Origin: Pleurocapsa sp. PCC 7327
GTDB taxonomy: Bacteria > Cyanobacteriota > Cyanobacteriia > Cyanobacteriales > Microcystaceae
Direction of reading: 5' to 3'
DNA length: 64,000 nt
Assembly (NCBI RefSeq): GCF_000317025.1
Contig: NC_019689.1
Location: 4,573,501-4,637,500, forward strand
Part shown: positions 53,802 through 63,947 of the stretch, piece after piece
Layout: every line of letters begins with the position of its first letter
Position numbering within the stretch: position 1 is the first letter of the stretch
The notes under the pieces: model-generated
Seen by the model: only the letters and a program-made list of their open reading frames with translations
The model's database searches: none
Told to the model about the DNA's origin: nothing
Program-made: the position numbers and the translations under genes

Positions 53802-54635
53802 TCAAAGTTGGCGAATTCCCTCAATCAATCCCTGACAAACTCCGGCAAGGAAATTTAAATCTAGCGTTTCTATGCGATCGCTCGGTTGGTGGTAGTGGGG
53901 ATTGCGCATAAAAGCCGTATCCGTGACCATAATGGCTCGATAGCCCCGATCCCAAAACGGCGAATGGTCGCTCAGTCGCGTAGCAGGAACTAATCGACCT
54001 TGTTGGGGAACTAGCAGCCATTCGCAGGGCGTTCCAGAGCGACGAATGATACGGCTGAGACGAATTATGTCTCCAATTGGAGACAAATTGCCGATCAAAG
54101 CAATAAAATCACCGCGATTGGGATAAAAATACTGGAGTCCGATTGGATAGCGCTGGGAGTTGGGAGTGCGATCGCAATAACCGAGCATTTCTAAAGACAG
54201 CATTAAGCGCAGGCGTTGCCCTGCTTGCTTCAAATGCTCTGCATAAGCAGCACTTCCCAATAAGCCGTACTCTTCTAGATCGAAGGCAACCAAGCGGACT
54301 GGAGACTGAGGCGGTTCGGCAGCAAAAGCTTTTGCCAACTCCAACAACACGGCTACGCCAGAAGCATTATCGTCTGCGCCTGGGGTTCCTGGAACGGCAT
54401 CATAATGAGCGCCGATTAAAATGGGGGGAGAGGTTTTATTCCCTAAACTGGGTAAGTTAAGAATGAGATTCTTGTGGGTGTTGCCCCGAATTTGAAATTC
54501 ATGGGTTTCTACCTCTCCCCATTGTTGAAGTTCTTGGCGGATATATTGTTGAACGAAAAAATGTCCAGCCGAGGCTAGGTAGGGATCTCGCTCGCGTACG
54601 AGCATTGTCAGGTGATTATACAGGCAGCTTTTCAC
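53802..54635 (-). CDS. M28-family zinc aminopeptidase-like protein
   Basis: A 277-residue peptidase of the M28 (aminopeptidase S / glutaminyl cyclase-like) clan. Metal ligands and catalytic residues are visible: IGAHYDAVPGTPGADDNASG (His and Asp), FDLEEYGLLGS (Glu pair), and LSDHSPFWDRG with the distal His. GTG at 54635 lies 1 nt after the trpE stop and gives the usual N-terminus (KSCLYNHLTMLVRERDPYLA), suggesting translational coupling to trpE. Substrate and location are not clear; no signal peptide is seen. Confidence 0.85.
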   Translation of the reverse strand: MKSCLYNHLTMLVRERDPYLASAGHFFVQQYIRQELQQWGEVETHEFQIRGNTHKNLILNLPSLGNKTSPPILIGAHYDAVPGTPGADDNASGVAVLLELAKAFAAEPPQSPVRLVAFDLEEYGLLGSAAYAEHLKQAGQRLRLMLSLEMLGYCDRTPNSQRYPIGLQYFYPNRGDFIALIGNLSPIGDIIRLSRIIRRSGTPCEWLLVPQQGRLVPATRLSDHSPFWDRGYRAIMVTDTAFMRNPHYHQPSDRIETLDLNFLAGVCQGLIEGIRQL

Positions 54636-54636
54636 A

Positions 54637-56157
54637 TTAACTGATACGCCGAATGGCTTCTAGCAAACCTCTGGCTTTATTCATCGTCTCTTCGTATTCT
54701 TGTTCTGGATCGGAATCTGCTACCAATCCAGCTCCCGCCTGCACGGAAACCAAATGTCGATTGTCATTGGTTGGGCGAACGACCATAGTACGAATCGCGA
54801 TCGCGCTGTTTAATTGACCTTCAAAATCGTAGTATCCATAAACTCCAGAATAAGGTCCTCTCCGTTCTGGTTCGAGTTCGTGAATAATTTCCATCGCCCG
54901 GATTTTCGGCGCACCGCTAACGGTTCCAGCCGGAAAACAGGCTTTCATCAAATCCCATGCCGTCTTTGCCGGCGCTAATTCTCCCACCACATTACTGACG
55001 ATGTGCATGACGTGCGAATAGCGCTCGATTAGCATAAATTCATCCACTTTCACGCTTCCCCGAACGCAAACCCGACCGAGATCGTTCCGCCCCAAGTCTA
55101 CTAGCATGATATGTTCGGCGATTTCTTTAGGATCTTTTAACAAATCTTCTGCTAAAGCATTATCTTCAGCCGTCGTCTTTCCACGCCTGCGAGTGCCCGC
55201 AATCGGACGCAGAGTGGCTTTTATCGCTCCTTGTTCCGTTCGTTCGGCTTTAACCATGATCTCTGGACTGGAGCCGATGATTTGCCAATCGCCGAAGTTG
55301 TAATATGCCATGTAGGGAGAAGGATTGATCGTGCGCAGCGAGCGATACAGTTCAAAGGGATTGCCGCTAAAAGGAGCTTGCAAGCGTTGGGAGAGAACTA
55401 CCTGAAAGATCTCTCCCGCACGGATATATTCTTTAGCTTTTCTGACGTTTTCGCAGAACTGCGATCGCGACGTGTTACTTTGGTATTCCAACTCAGTTGC
55501 CTGTGGGAGGTCTCTCAACGTTAGCGCGGCGGCTTCAACAGGTAGCGGCAATTGTAGTTTGATGACTAACTTCGTTACGCGATCGCAAGCTTGTTGATAT
55601 GCCTCTTCTAAACTAATCGTTTTATCGCGTAGATCGGCATAGGCGATCGCCCAAATTTTATTCTTGACGCGATCGAAAATAATCAAATTATCGATTTGCA
55701 TCCAGATCCCATCGGGCAAATCTTCATCAGTTGCTGGATATATTGGCACTCTCGGCTCGATCCAACGAATTAGTTCGTATCCCCACACCCCGAATAAACC
55801 GCCAATTCCTGGCGGCAGTTGAGGCAATTTCACGGGATGAATGGGTTCTAGACAGCCAGCCAGAATCTCGAAAGGATCGCCCTCATAGCTTTGAGATGAG
55901 CCATCGCGATACGTTTGCGTCGTCGTGTTGCCTTTAGCTTGCAAAATCCAAACCGGATCGCACCCTAAAAAACTATAACGTCCTAGTTTTTCTCCGCCTT
56001 CTACCGATTCCAATAAAAAACTATAAGGCTGACCCGCACACACCTTATACCAAGCAGAGACAGGGGTTTCTAGGTCAGCCACCCATTCTTGATAGACCGG
56101 AATAAAATTGCCCTGTTGAGCCAGGGCAGAAAACTGAGCAAAATCGGGAAAAATCAT
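54637..56157 (-). CDS. trpE: Anthranilate synthase component I
   Basis: First step of tryptophan synthesis: chorismate plus glutamine to anthranilate. A 506-residue chorismate-binding enzyme with the feedback motif SFLLESVEGG near residue 47, catalytic core RPIAGTRRRGKT, EHIMLVDLGRNDLGRV, MKACFPAGTVSGAPKIRA and SVQAGAGLVADSDPE. The glutamine amidotransferase subunit trpG is not adjacent. The psaD gene lies just upstream on the same strand, the order known for psaD-trpE in Synechocystis (slr0737-slr0738), so readthrough from the strong psaD promoter is likely. Confidence 0.96.
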   Translation of the reverse strand: MIFPDFAQFSALAQQGNFIPVYQEWVADLETPVSAWYKVCAGQPYSFLLESVEGGEKLGRYSFLGCDPVWILQAKGNTTTQTYRDGSSQSYEGDPFEILAGCLEPIHPVKLPQLPPGIGGLFGVWGYELIRWIEPRVPIYPATDEDLPDGIWMQIDNLIIFDRVKNKIWAIAYADLRDKTISLEEAYQQACDRVTKLVIKLQLPLPVEAAALTLRDLPQATELEYQSNTSRSQFCENVRKAKEYIRAGEIFQVVLSQRLQAPFSGNPFELYRSLRTINPSPYMAYYNFGDWQIIGSSPEIMVKAERTEQGAIKATLRPIAGTRRRGKTTAEDNALAEDLLKDPKEIAEHIMLVDLGRNDLGRVCVRGSVKVDEFMLIERYSHVMHIVSNVVGELAPAKTAWDLMKACFPAGTVSGAPKIRAMEIIHELEPERRGPYSGVYGYYDFEGQLNSAIAIRTMVVRPTNDNRHLVSVQAGAGLVADSDPEQEYEETMNKARGLLEAIRRIS

Positions 56158-56172
56158 GGTCAGTTACGGTAG

Positions 56173-56264
56173 AGACGCGATATATTGCGTCTGTACATGA
56201 GTTATCAGTTACCAGTTATTCAGTTGTTAATTATGGGTCGCCGAACCAACTGGTTACTGATAAC
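56173..56264 (-). terminator. Two stacked inverted repeats between psaD and trpE
   Basis: Between psaD and trpE, AGACGC/GCGTCT (56173-56192, 8-nt loop) and the longer GTTATCAGTTACCAGTT / AACTGGTTACTGATAAC pair (56201-56217 with 56248-56264, one mismatch in 17) lie in series on the transcript. The second is an outer stem with a 30-nt loop. They look like a partial terminator or processing site lowering trpE expression relative to psaD; both repeat types are also common dispersed cyanobacterial palindromes. Confidence 0.55.
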
Positions 56265-56272
56265 CGAATTAT

Positions 56273-56701
56273 TTAGACATCGTATGGCATTTTACCAGAG
56301 AACTTCAGCGTTGCTGGCTCTGGATTTTTGCCGATACTTCTGTCTTTCTTCCCAACCGCGACGCGACCTTCATTAACTTTTTCTGGGAAAACGCCATCTG
56401 CGGGATGGAGATACTGGATTTCACCGTTGGGATAAATCCGGTAAATTTTATAGTTTTCGATTTTGGGCTTAAATTTTGTCCGCAACTGGGCGCCCAGTGC
56501 CAGACATTGCTCTTTGCGAGCGAGATAGAGGAGATTTTCTCCTTCGTTCATGATGGCTGCCCCGCCAGTAGGCATTTCAAATACCTGTTCCTTGGGGCTA
56601 GTCCAAGTAATAGCATATTTTTCTTCTACGTCGGCTTTGGTAAGTAAGCCACCAGTGCTGCCACCGAACTTGGGAGGTTTTCCAGTAAGCGCTTCTGCCA
56701 T
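56273..56701 (-). CDS. psaD: Photosystem I reaction center subunit II
   Basis: Stromal-side PSI subunit that helps anchor PsaC and provides the ferredoxin docking site. All 142 residues match the family: [82 protein letters not shown] and the basic [18 protein letters not shown]. Full length, no transit peptide, as in cyanobacteria. It is the clearest marker that this organism does oxygenic photosynthesis. Likely strong promoter in the 119 bp upstream. Confidence 0.98.
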   Translation of the reverse strand: MAEALTGKPPKFGGSTGGLLTKADVEEKYAITWTSPKEQVFEMPTGGAAIMNEGENLLYLARKEQCLALGAQLRTKFKPKIENYKIYRIYPNGEIQYLHPADGVFPEKVNEGRVAVGKKDRSIGKNPEPATLKFSGKMPYDV

Positions 56702-56820
56702 AATTTAATGTTATCTCTTGCGAAGGTATTTTAGGGAATCCTATCACTGAGTTCGTCGCTGACCGATCGCTTTGTCAAGAACTGTAACAAATCCAGGAAC
56801 CAGAAGTCAGATCGACTTCT

Positions 56821-58104
56821 TCAAGATATAGCTTCTAGAACAACTTCTATAGCTCTCTGTTTCTGGGGATCGGCTCCTTGAGCGTAGGGAATCGGAGAAG
56901 GAACGCTAATATCTGGCGTTACGCCTTTTCCTTCTAATCTTTCGCCATCGACCGAGACATCGACAACGGCTAGATAGAGCAAATTCCCATCTTTCATCAA
57001 AAAAGGACGACCGGCGACGACATATCCCGCTGTCTTCGAGCCAACCACTTTACCAATATTGTATTTTTGAAAAGCAAAGGCGAGAATTTCTTTAGCGCTT
57101 CTGGTTCCTTCGTTAACCAAGGCGACGACTGGCTTTTCCCAATCGTAGCTAATCTTATTTCGACTGCCATCGCGAGAGGTATTGACGATGTCGGGACTTT
57201 TGCCCGCGAACAGGCGAAGATAGCCCATGTCTACACCGCCCCAACCGTCGCGCAAGTCTAAAACTAATCCATCTGCCCCTTTAAGGCGACCGTAGATTAG
57301 TTCTTCTTCAAACTGTCGCAGATCTCGCTCGTTGCTGACGCGCGACCAAATATGAATGTAACCAATTTTTCGATCGTTTTTTTCAATTATTTCAACGCTA
57401 GCTTTCTGAGCTTCCAAAAACATCTGAGTCGCGTTGTAGATTTTGGGTTCGATCGCGATTTCTTCTGGAGAGTTGGGATCGGCGGTTCGTCGAACCAGTA
57501 ACTTGACTTTCTGTCCTACTTTATCCTGAAAAGACTTAATCGGTTGATAGGGTTTGCCATCTGCTTCTAGTATTTCGTCTCCTACCTTCAATCCGGCTTT
57601 AGCGGCAGGACTATCGTCTAGAATAGCGATCGCAAAGGTTTTGCCCTCAATTTCTTTGGTAAATGCCCCAATGCCGCTATATTCAAGCTTGCCATTGGGA
57701 AGATGTTTTTTGGCTTTTTGTTGTAGCTCGCTGTATCCGTCAAAAATTCCCAAAAGCTGATAGTAAGCAGGTTCTGCTTGAGTGTAGAGACGCGTGTGAG
57801 AAGTTTTCAATTCCGAGAGCATCTGATTGATAACGATAGCAACTTCTTCGACAGACTTAGTGTTTTCCACCTGCGGTTCGTACTTCTCTTTCATTGCCCT
57901 CCAGTCCACGCCGTTAAATTTTGGATCGTAAAAATTTTGGTTAACTGTTTCCCACACTTCATCAAAAAGTACAGACGGCGATTCTTGTGAGGTCGCAATG
58001 ATTGGTAATAAGCTACATAGCAGCCATATGGACAGGCTAATGAGAGTAACTCTAGCCCAGTGGCTTAGTTTAGGAAATTTGTAGCCTTTCCTGTTAAATG
58101 ACAT
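56821..58104 (-). CDS. S41-family (C-terminal processing) peptidase
   Basis: A 427-residue exported serine peptidase. Signal segment VTLISLSIWLLCSLLPIIATS near the N-terminus. A helical domain follows, then a PDZ domain about 165-215 (YSGIGAFTKEIEGKTFAIAILDDSPAAKAGLKVGDEILE). The S41 core has VLDLRDGWGGVDMGYLRLF and VALVNEGTRSAKEILAFAF with the nucleophile Ser, and the general-base Lys probably in VGSKTAGYVV. Related to Ctp proteins, but the core differs from CtpA, which matures D1, so another periplasmic substrate is likely. Confidence 0.88.
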   Translation of the reverse strand: MSFNRKGYKFPKLSHWARVTLISLSIWLLCSLLPIIATSQESPSVLFDEVWETVNQNFYDPKFNGVDWRAMKEKYEPQVENTKSVEEVAIVINQMLSELKTSHTRLYTQAEPAYYQLLGIFDGYSELQQKAKKHLPNGKLEYSGIGAFTKEIEGKTFAIAILDDSPAAKAGLKVGDEILEADGKPYQPIKSFQDKVGQKVKLLVRRTADPNSPEEIAIEPKIYNATQMFLEAQKASVEIIEKNDRKIGYIHIWSRVSNERDLRQFEEELIYGRLKGADGLVLDLRDGWGGVDMGYLRLFAGKSPDIVNTSRDGSRNKISYDWEKPVVALVNEGTRSAKEILAFAFQKYNIGKVVGSKTAGYVVAGRPFLMKDGNLLYLAVVDVSVDGERLEGKGVTPDISVPSPIPYAQGADPQKQRAIEVVLEAIS

Positions 58105-58344
58105 AAAGAAAACTGTTGCATAAGGGTCGAGCTGTCAGTTTGGCTGCCCCTTCATAACGATAACGCACTCCCAAATGTTGCCAGAAATAGCAAGCGATCG
58201 CATCCTTTGGTCAATAGCGATCGACTTTTAACATCATCTATGATAAGTACGATCGCCGTAAAATTTAGCGATAGACCGCAACATCTTGCAGGCAATAGGT
58301 ATGCGGGGAACTACGCAAGCGGCTAAGAATTCAAAGAGTGGTAG

Positions 58345-59760
58345 ATGAGTGAGAAAACATTACCCATGCCAAAAGCTTTAGATCGGCGGAAAAATCTTTT
58401 ATTTTTCTATTTTGCCTTCGTTCTAATGGCTGCAATTTTGCTTTTTCTCCGAAATCCAGTTTCTTTTGTCAGGGAAGATCTTTGGGGAGAAGATGGAAGA
58501 GACTACATTGCTGGCGTTATCAATCACGGATTTTGGCAAACTTTATATCTAAACTTTGTTCAGAAAGGCTACCTGCAATTTTTCAAGGTTTTTATTGCAG
58601 CTTTAGGTTTAGGAATCAATCAAATTTTCTTTAATGGGGAAATTCTCTTTCTGCCAAGAATAATAGCAGTAATGTCATACTTAATCTATGCCTGCATCTT
58701 TTGTCTTCCCATTCTTCTATTTCATTCTAAGATCGAAGTTAAGTATCTAGTTGCTATTGCTATCAGTACTTGCTTAGTCGATCTGGGACCAATGGATAGC
58801 TTTTTGGTTTTTGGAAGAATATTAAATGTTGGATTTTTGTCTATATATTTTTGTTTTTTGCTAGTTGGTTATCGCATTTTATTTATCGATAAAATCAGAA
58901 ATTGTACTCTATACTTGATTGATTTTTTGATTTTTTTGTGCATAATAACTCAACCTATTAATGTTTTCTTATTTGTTTTTATTTTTATAGATTATTTGGC
59001 TAAAATACTCTTTATATTATTTAAAATTGGGATTAATATAACAAGTTTTAAACCTATATCAAAAAACTCAATAATAAGTTTATTTATACTTTGTATTGGA
59101 ACGATTATTTACTTTTTAAGTATCTTAATTATTGATTTAAAGCCAAAGACTTATGCCACGGTATATGGCAATCCTCCAAATATGGAATATAGCTATAAAC
59201 TCTTTTTTGGAAAATTATGGTTTAATCAGCTATTAGCTCCTATTTATGCTAGATTGCCAGAATCTTTAATAGTTTTTTTTCTTTTTGTTCTAGTAGTATT
59301 TACGCTAATTTCAAGAGAAAAACTACTGATATATTGTCTGTACTCTCTGATTAGTATTTCTTGGATGACTGTCTATTGGAGACCAGGTTTATTAGTAGCA
59401 ATGAAAAATGTCGAATCGCTAAGAGTGACTGTTTATACTATGGCTTCAAATTTAATATTTATATTTATGACGTTTGTAATGCTAGCCGATTTAATAGAAA
59501 GATTTAGCAGCTTTAAGATTGCCAAGCTCAAGATTAATAACATACTAATTTGTTCTCTAGTCGGTTTATACATAGCAACGGGTTGGCATAGTATTAAGAC
59601 GGCTAATTTTCAACCAACTATTTCTCTCAAACAAGGGTTGTGCATGGCTAAAGCTTCTGGCTCTAACCGAGAAGATGGTTTAGTTCAAGTACCCGCCAAT
59701 CCCACTAGAGATATGGATATGTTGTTGCCAAAAAGACTGATAGAATGCAAAGTTAAATAG
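58345..59760 (+). CDS. Large polytopic membrane protein (GT-C-like)
   Basis: A 471-residue protein with about ten membrane helices. Just after the first is VREDLWGEDGRDYIAGVINHGF, an acidic E-D-G loop of the type seen in GT-C glycosyltransferases that use lipid-linked sugars. The rest is AT-rich, poorly conserved, and ends in a soluble tail. No polymerase signature was recognised. Function in surface glycan assembly is inferred only from topology and neighbours. Base composition is low in G+C compared with the left of the window. Confidence 0.6.
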   Translation: MSEKTLPMPKALDRRKNLLFFYFAFVLMAAILLFLRNPVSFVREDLWGEDGRDYIAGVINHGFWQTLYLNFVQKGYLQFFKVFIAALGLGINQIFFNGEILFLPRIIAVMSYLIYACIFCLPILLFHSKIEVKYLVAIAISTCLVDLGPMDSFLVFGRILNVGFLSIYFCFLLVGYRILFIDKIRNCTLYLIDFLIFLCIITQPINVFLFVFIFIDYLAKILFILFKIGINITSFKPISKNSIISLFILCIGTIIYFLSILIIDLKPKTYATVYGNPPNMEYSYKLFFGKLWFNQLLAPIYARLPESLIVFFLFVLVVFTLISREKLLIYCLYSLISISWMTVYWRPGLLVAMKNVESLRVTVYTMASNLIFIFMTFVMLADLIERFSSFKIAKLKINNILICSLVGLYIATGWHSIKTANFQPTISLKQGLCMAKASGSNREDGLVQVPANPTRDMDMLLPKRLIECKVK

Positions 59761-59923
59761 AATTCTATAGCAAAACCAAAAAGCGTTAGGGTGAGTTAAT
59801 AATAGATAAAAGCAGACACAGTGCAATAGTATTTTTTGTTTCCCCATTTTCTAAGAATATGTTAATGATTTTCATTGTTGGGCAATTATGAAATCAAAAA
59901 TTAGGGGACAACTTTTAAAAGTT

Positions 59924-61891
59924 TTACTTGTTGTGATTCAACAAATCTATAACAAAAATATTTCCATCGTCATAAATCCTTCTTCTCGTTTCGCCAAGTT
60001 TTTTCAAATTCTCGTGAAAATCCAAAGTGTGCTCTACCGCAACTCTGACCCATGGGTGGAGATGAGACGTTCCCGCCTTTTTCCAAAAGCTGCCCTTAGC
60101 TGCTGGTTCGCTTATATAAGCATATGCTACATATCTAATTGATTGGGAAGTTAGATAATCTGCCAATAATTTTTCTCCCTTAAAACAAGGCATGCCGGGG
60201 AGAGGACTAGCGCCACAAGGCACATCAATAATAAAGATTTGATTGCGCTTGAAATCGAGTAAAAAAGGTTTATCTAGCCTTGTTAAAATTGTCTCGCCCG
60301 CTGGAACCGATCGCTGCATTTTAGTATATTCATCGACCTCTGTTGATTCAAACACTACGGCTTCGTTAGCGATTCCACGTCGAATATTTTCCAGTTGGCT
60401 TTGGTAAAATTCTATTGATGCATTCCAACCATTGCCACTTCCAATAAGCATGCCGAGCGCGATCGCACTAATCAGCACGAAAGTCCAATTTTTTGGCAAT
60501 TTATCCTGCTCTTGACTGCTTACATAACTCAAAATAATAACAGTCAAGACAGCGATCGCGGCAAAGACAAAAGGAAAGGTATAACGAGAGCTACGACCTC
60601 CAGTACTTAAAAGTACGATCGCCGCTCCTAAACAGGCACTAATTGTAAGCGCTACAGATGCAGCGCGCTCTTTCGACTCCGGTTTTCTCCAAAGTTGTAA
60701 TCCAACATAGCTAATAATTAGTAAAACAAGAGCAATATAATCAACATCAATTGCAGTTTTAAACACCTCAAAGAGCATTTTGAATGAGAGGAGTTCGCTG
60801 TAAGGTAGTATGTATTTTTCGTCGTATACCGAGCCATGATAGCCTTTTCCTAACAGGGGATATAGTAAGGTTCCCGACGATTGATAGAGCGAAATCATCC
60901 AAGGAAGAAGAAAGATGAATGTTAATACTATGACTGCTAAAAACTCTAATATTGCTTTTTGTTTATTTTCCGTTCTGGCAATATAAAAAAAGTAGCTAGA
61001 AGACAGGAAAATAACAGCGGCTGGAATTAAATTAGTTTTTGCAGCACAGAGCGCTGCAGTTATCGCAGCTATAATTACAGCATTGGCTATATATTTATTA
61101 GCTCTTAATTTATCCCAATTGAGAGTACAAAAAAGGCTCAAAAATAGAGCCAGTCCAATAACGCTACTGGTGGAATTTCTATACGCCGGAATTATCAACA
61201 GCCATGGGATTAAGATTAAAATTGCTATTCTTTTCAAGAGATTTTTTTCTTGAATAAACCCTAGGATAAGTCCGAAAACTGCGATCGAGGCAATTCCCGG
61301 ATCGATGAGACGAAGATTTTGTTCGGAAAGGATGCTCAGAACAAAAGTATGTAAGAATGATTGTCCTCCTAGAGAAGATACCAACCTTCGTTCGCTGAAA
61401 GGATCGGGTCCCATCGATCCTATTTGCAACATCTTTTCAGGAAAGACAAAATAGGCGTGATAGTCATCGTGCGAATGAAAATTATTAGTAGAAACCCAAC
61501 CAGCATATTGAACAAAAATTAGTATAATAATTAGAATAGAGCTAACTAAAACTAATCGATCTTTCTGGCAATCACGAAGATACTGAAATAGACTATTTAA
61601 AATTAAGTTTCTATTCTGGTAATAATTGACTGCCCAAGCAATTACACCTAAGCTCAAGAGAATAATAATTGTTGTCGGCGAAATTGTCCAAGTAAGATTG
61701 AGTACTCCTCCAAAAATGATACTAAAAGCAATTCCCCAAGCCGCTTTTTGCCCCCAGTTAACTCGGTCTTTTGGGAAAAGAAAGAGGGCGATCGCTCCCC
61801 CCCAACCGATGCAAGACAACAGAACAAAAATTCCCCAGAAAAAGGCAAAAAGGTATGAATTTGCTGCTTCGTTAGGATCGAGAATGCTCAT
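59924..61891 (-). CDS. Large polytopic membrane protein, paralogue 1 (GT-C-like)
   Basis: A 655-residue protein with about 13 membrane helices and a C-terminal soluble domain. Distinctive motifs: first periplasmic loop STNNFHSHDDYHAYFVFPEKM, tandem LYPLLGKGYHGSVY before a helix, and the C-terminal LDKPFLLDFKRNQIFIIDVP and ASPLPGMPCFKGEKLLADYL. The DDY loop resembles the acidic catalytic loop of GT-C enzymes. It is about half identical to its neighbour at 61971-63947 by eye. A 57-codon-plus frame on the opposite strand inside it was rejected. Confidence 0.7.
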   Translation of the reverse strand: MSILDPNEAANSYLFAFFWGIFVLLSCIGWGGAIALFLFPKDRVNWGQKAAWGIAFSIIFGGVLNLTWTISPTTIIILLSLGVIAWAVNYYQNRNLILNSLFQYLRDCQKDRLVLVSSILIIILIFVQYAGWVSTNNFHSHDDYHAYFVFPEKMLQIGSMGPDPFSERRLVSSLGGQSFLHTFVLSILSEQNLRLIDPGIASIAVFGLILGFIQEKNLLKRIAILILIPWLLIIPAYRNSTSSVIGLALFLSLFCTLNWDKLRANKYIANAVIIAAITAALCAAKTNLIPAAVIFLSSSYFFYIARTENKQKAILEFLAVIVLTFIFLLPWMISLYQSSGTLLYPLLGKGYHGSVYDEKYILPYSELLSFKMLFEVFKTAIDVDYIALVLLIISYVGLQLWRKPESKERAASVALTISACLGAAIVLLSTGGRSSRYTFPFVFAAIAVLTVIILSYVSSQEQDKLPKNWTFVLISAIALGMLIGSGNGWNASIEFYQSQLENIRRGIANEAVVFESTEVDEYTKMQRSVPAGETILTRLDKPFLLDFKRNQIFIIDVPCGASPLPGMPCFKGEKLLADYLTSQSIRYVAYAYISEPAAKGSFWKKAGTSHLHPWVRVAVEHTLDFHENLKKLGETRRRIYDDGNIFVIDLLNHNK

Positions 61892-61970
61892 TATTATTTC
61901 ACTCCTATTTAATAACCAAGTTTGTAATAATTCTTGAGTTAAATTTTAAAAAAAACTTATTTTTTTTACT

Positions 61971-63947
61971 TTAATAATTTAAAAGATCGAGAATAAAAAT
62001 GTCGCCGTCATCGTATATTTTCTTTCTAGTCTTGCTCAGTTTTATGAGATTATCTTGAAAATCTAAAGTATGGTGAGCAATTGTTCGGAACCAAACATGT
62101 ACGTTTGGCTTGAGTGACTCTATAGCTTGCTGGCGTGGAAAACCTGCTTCTTTTGCATAAGAATAAACCACATATTTTATAGATTTTGAAACTAGATAGT
62201 CAGCTAAAACTTCACTTCCTTGAAAGAAAGGCATCCCTGGCGGGGGACTAGCTCCACCAGGCCAGTCAACTACAAAAATTTGATTCCGCTTAAAATTCAG
62301 GAGAAAAGGTTTTTCTAGTCTGACTAAAATAGTTGTCGACTCTGGAATAGATTGCTGCATTTTGAGATATTGCTCAATTTCTTGAGCGGAAACTAACGGC
62401 CTATTACTTAATCCCACTCTGATATTGCCAATTAATAAGTTTGCATACCTCTGCCAGTTAACATGACTAATTGCATCGCTACCTCCTATGAGCAAACCGA
62501 GCATCAGCATAGCAATAAGCAAAAAACTGGAAGCCGAAACCTTGTTTTTATTTGTATCTTCTGGGTTAGCACAAGCATTGATTAGCAATATAAATATTGC
62601 CGTATAAAGAAAAGGAAATGGATAGCGATAGAAGCTGCTAGATGAACCTCCAGCAGATAAAGTTACCACTATCGTTCCTAATCCAACGCTAATTATTAAA
62701 GAAGGAATCAAGCCCCGTTTATTAACAAACTGCGGTAGGAATAAAAAGCACAACAAGCCAAGTACTATAAAAACAAAAAAATAAATCCAAAATATTAATC
62801 TAATAATAATTTGAATTGAGCTAGAAAATGTTAGCTCGCTTGAAGGTGATAGATAAGTACCATATACAGATCCATGATAGCCTTTGCCTAAAAGTGGATA
62901 TAATAAAGTTCCTGATGATTGGTACATTGATATCATCCAAGGCAAAAGAAATACAAACACTAATATAAACGAGATAATAAATTCATAGATTGCTGTTTTG
63001 CATTGCCTTCCAGAACCAAGAATATAAAAAAAATAACTAGAAAAAAATAAAAGGCTACAAGTTGGAATCAGACTAGCTTTTAACGAGCAGATTGCTGCTG
63101 CAATAATTGCTATAATCAAAGCCTTAGAAAAAAAAATGTTTGATTTTAAGTCATCGCAATCAAGCAAAACAAAAAAACTCAAAAAAAGAGCAACAGGAGT
63201 TACAGTACTTGAAATATTCGGCTTGGGATAAGGAAGAATCAGAAAGACGATAAGTAGAAAAATAGAGAGATACTTAGATATATGTTTTTTTCTGAGATAA
63301 CCTATCAGAATCCCTAGGGATATGACTAAAGCAATTCCCGGATCGATAAGATTCAAATTTTGAGTTTCAAGCATACTAAGAACGAGAGTTTGTAAGAATG
63401 ATTGTCCTCCTAACGCAACCATTCTTCTTTCGTTAAAAGGATCGGCTCCGATAGATCCTATCTGGAGCATCTTCTGAGGAAAGACTAAATAGCCTTGGTA
63501 ATCATCGCTGCGTTCAAATATATGAGTACGCACCCAGCCAGTACACTCTACTAAAATCAGTAAGAAAACGATAAAAACGCCAAGAATAAATAGCTTATCT
63601 TGGAAACAGTTGCGTACCCGATTGAAAAAATTTCTCAATGATCGTCTATTTTGGTAAAAATCGACTAGACAATTAAGAAAACCTGCTCCCAAGTAAATTA
63701 AAATTGTTGTGCGCGAAATAGTCCAAGTAAGATTTAATACTCCGCCGACACAAACACTAAAAGCCATCCCCCAAGCTGCTCTTTGTCCCCAATCAACTTG
63801 GTTCCTAGGAAAAAGGAAGCGATTAATGGCTCCTCCCCAACCAATAAAAGATAAAAAAATAAAAGTTCCCCAGGTAAAGGCGAATAAATATGAAGTTACT
63901 GCTATAGCGCGATTGAGAATATTCATTATTTTTTTGTTCCGATCCAA
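61971..63947 (-). CDS. Large polytopic membrane protein, paralogue 2 (GT-C-like)
   Basis: A 658-residue protein sharing every landmark with the preceding gene: TSYLFAFTWGTFIFLSFIGWGGAINRFLFPRNQ, HIFERSDDYQGYLVFPQKM, LGGQSFLQTLVLSMLE, LYPLLGKGYHGSVYG, and VRLEKPFLLNFKRNQIFVVD with PGGASPPPGMPFF. The two genes stand head-to-tail, 79 bp apart, on the minus strand, so this is a tandem duplication with later divergence. Probable integral-membrane glycosyltransferase or O-antigen-like ligase; not proven. No neighbour right of 63947 is visible. Confidence 0.7.
   Translation of the reverse strand: MDRNKKIMNILNRAIAVTSYLFAFTWGTFIFLSFIGWGGAINRFLFPRNQVDWGQRAAWGMAFSVCVGGVLNLTWTISRTTILIYLGAGFLNCLVDFYQNRRSLRNFFNRVRNCFQDKLFILGVFIVFLLILVECTGWVRTHIFERSDDYQGYLVFPQKMLQIGSIGADPFNERRMVALGGQSFLQTLVLSMLETQNLNLIDPGIALVISLGILIGYLRKKHISKYLSIFLLIVFLILPYPKPNISSTVTPVALFLSFFVLLDCDDLKSNIFFSKALIIAIIAAAICSLKASLIPTCSLLFFSSYFFYILGSGRQCKTAIYEFIISFILVFVFLLPWMISMYQSSGTLLYPLLGKGYHGSVYGTYLSPSSELTFSSSIQIIIRLIFWIYFFVFIVLGLLCFLFLPQFVNKRGLIPSLIISVGLGTIVVTLSAGGSSSSFYRYPFPFLYTAIFILLINACANPEDTNKNKVSASSFLLIAMLMLGLLIGGSDAISHVNWQRYANLLIGNIRVGLSNRPLVSAQEIEQYLKMQQSIPESTTILVRLEKPFLLNFKRNQIFVVDWPGGASPPPGMPFFQGSEVLADYLVSKSIKYVVYSYAKEAGFPRQQAIESLKPNVHVWFRTIAHHTLDFQDNLIKLSKTRKKIYDDGDIFILDLLNY

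Noticed and set aside
59888-60142. An 84-codon plus-strand frame between the GT-C-like genes
   Set aside because: It runs almost entirely inside the opposite-strand 59924-61891 gene and has no family similarity.
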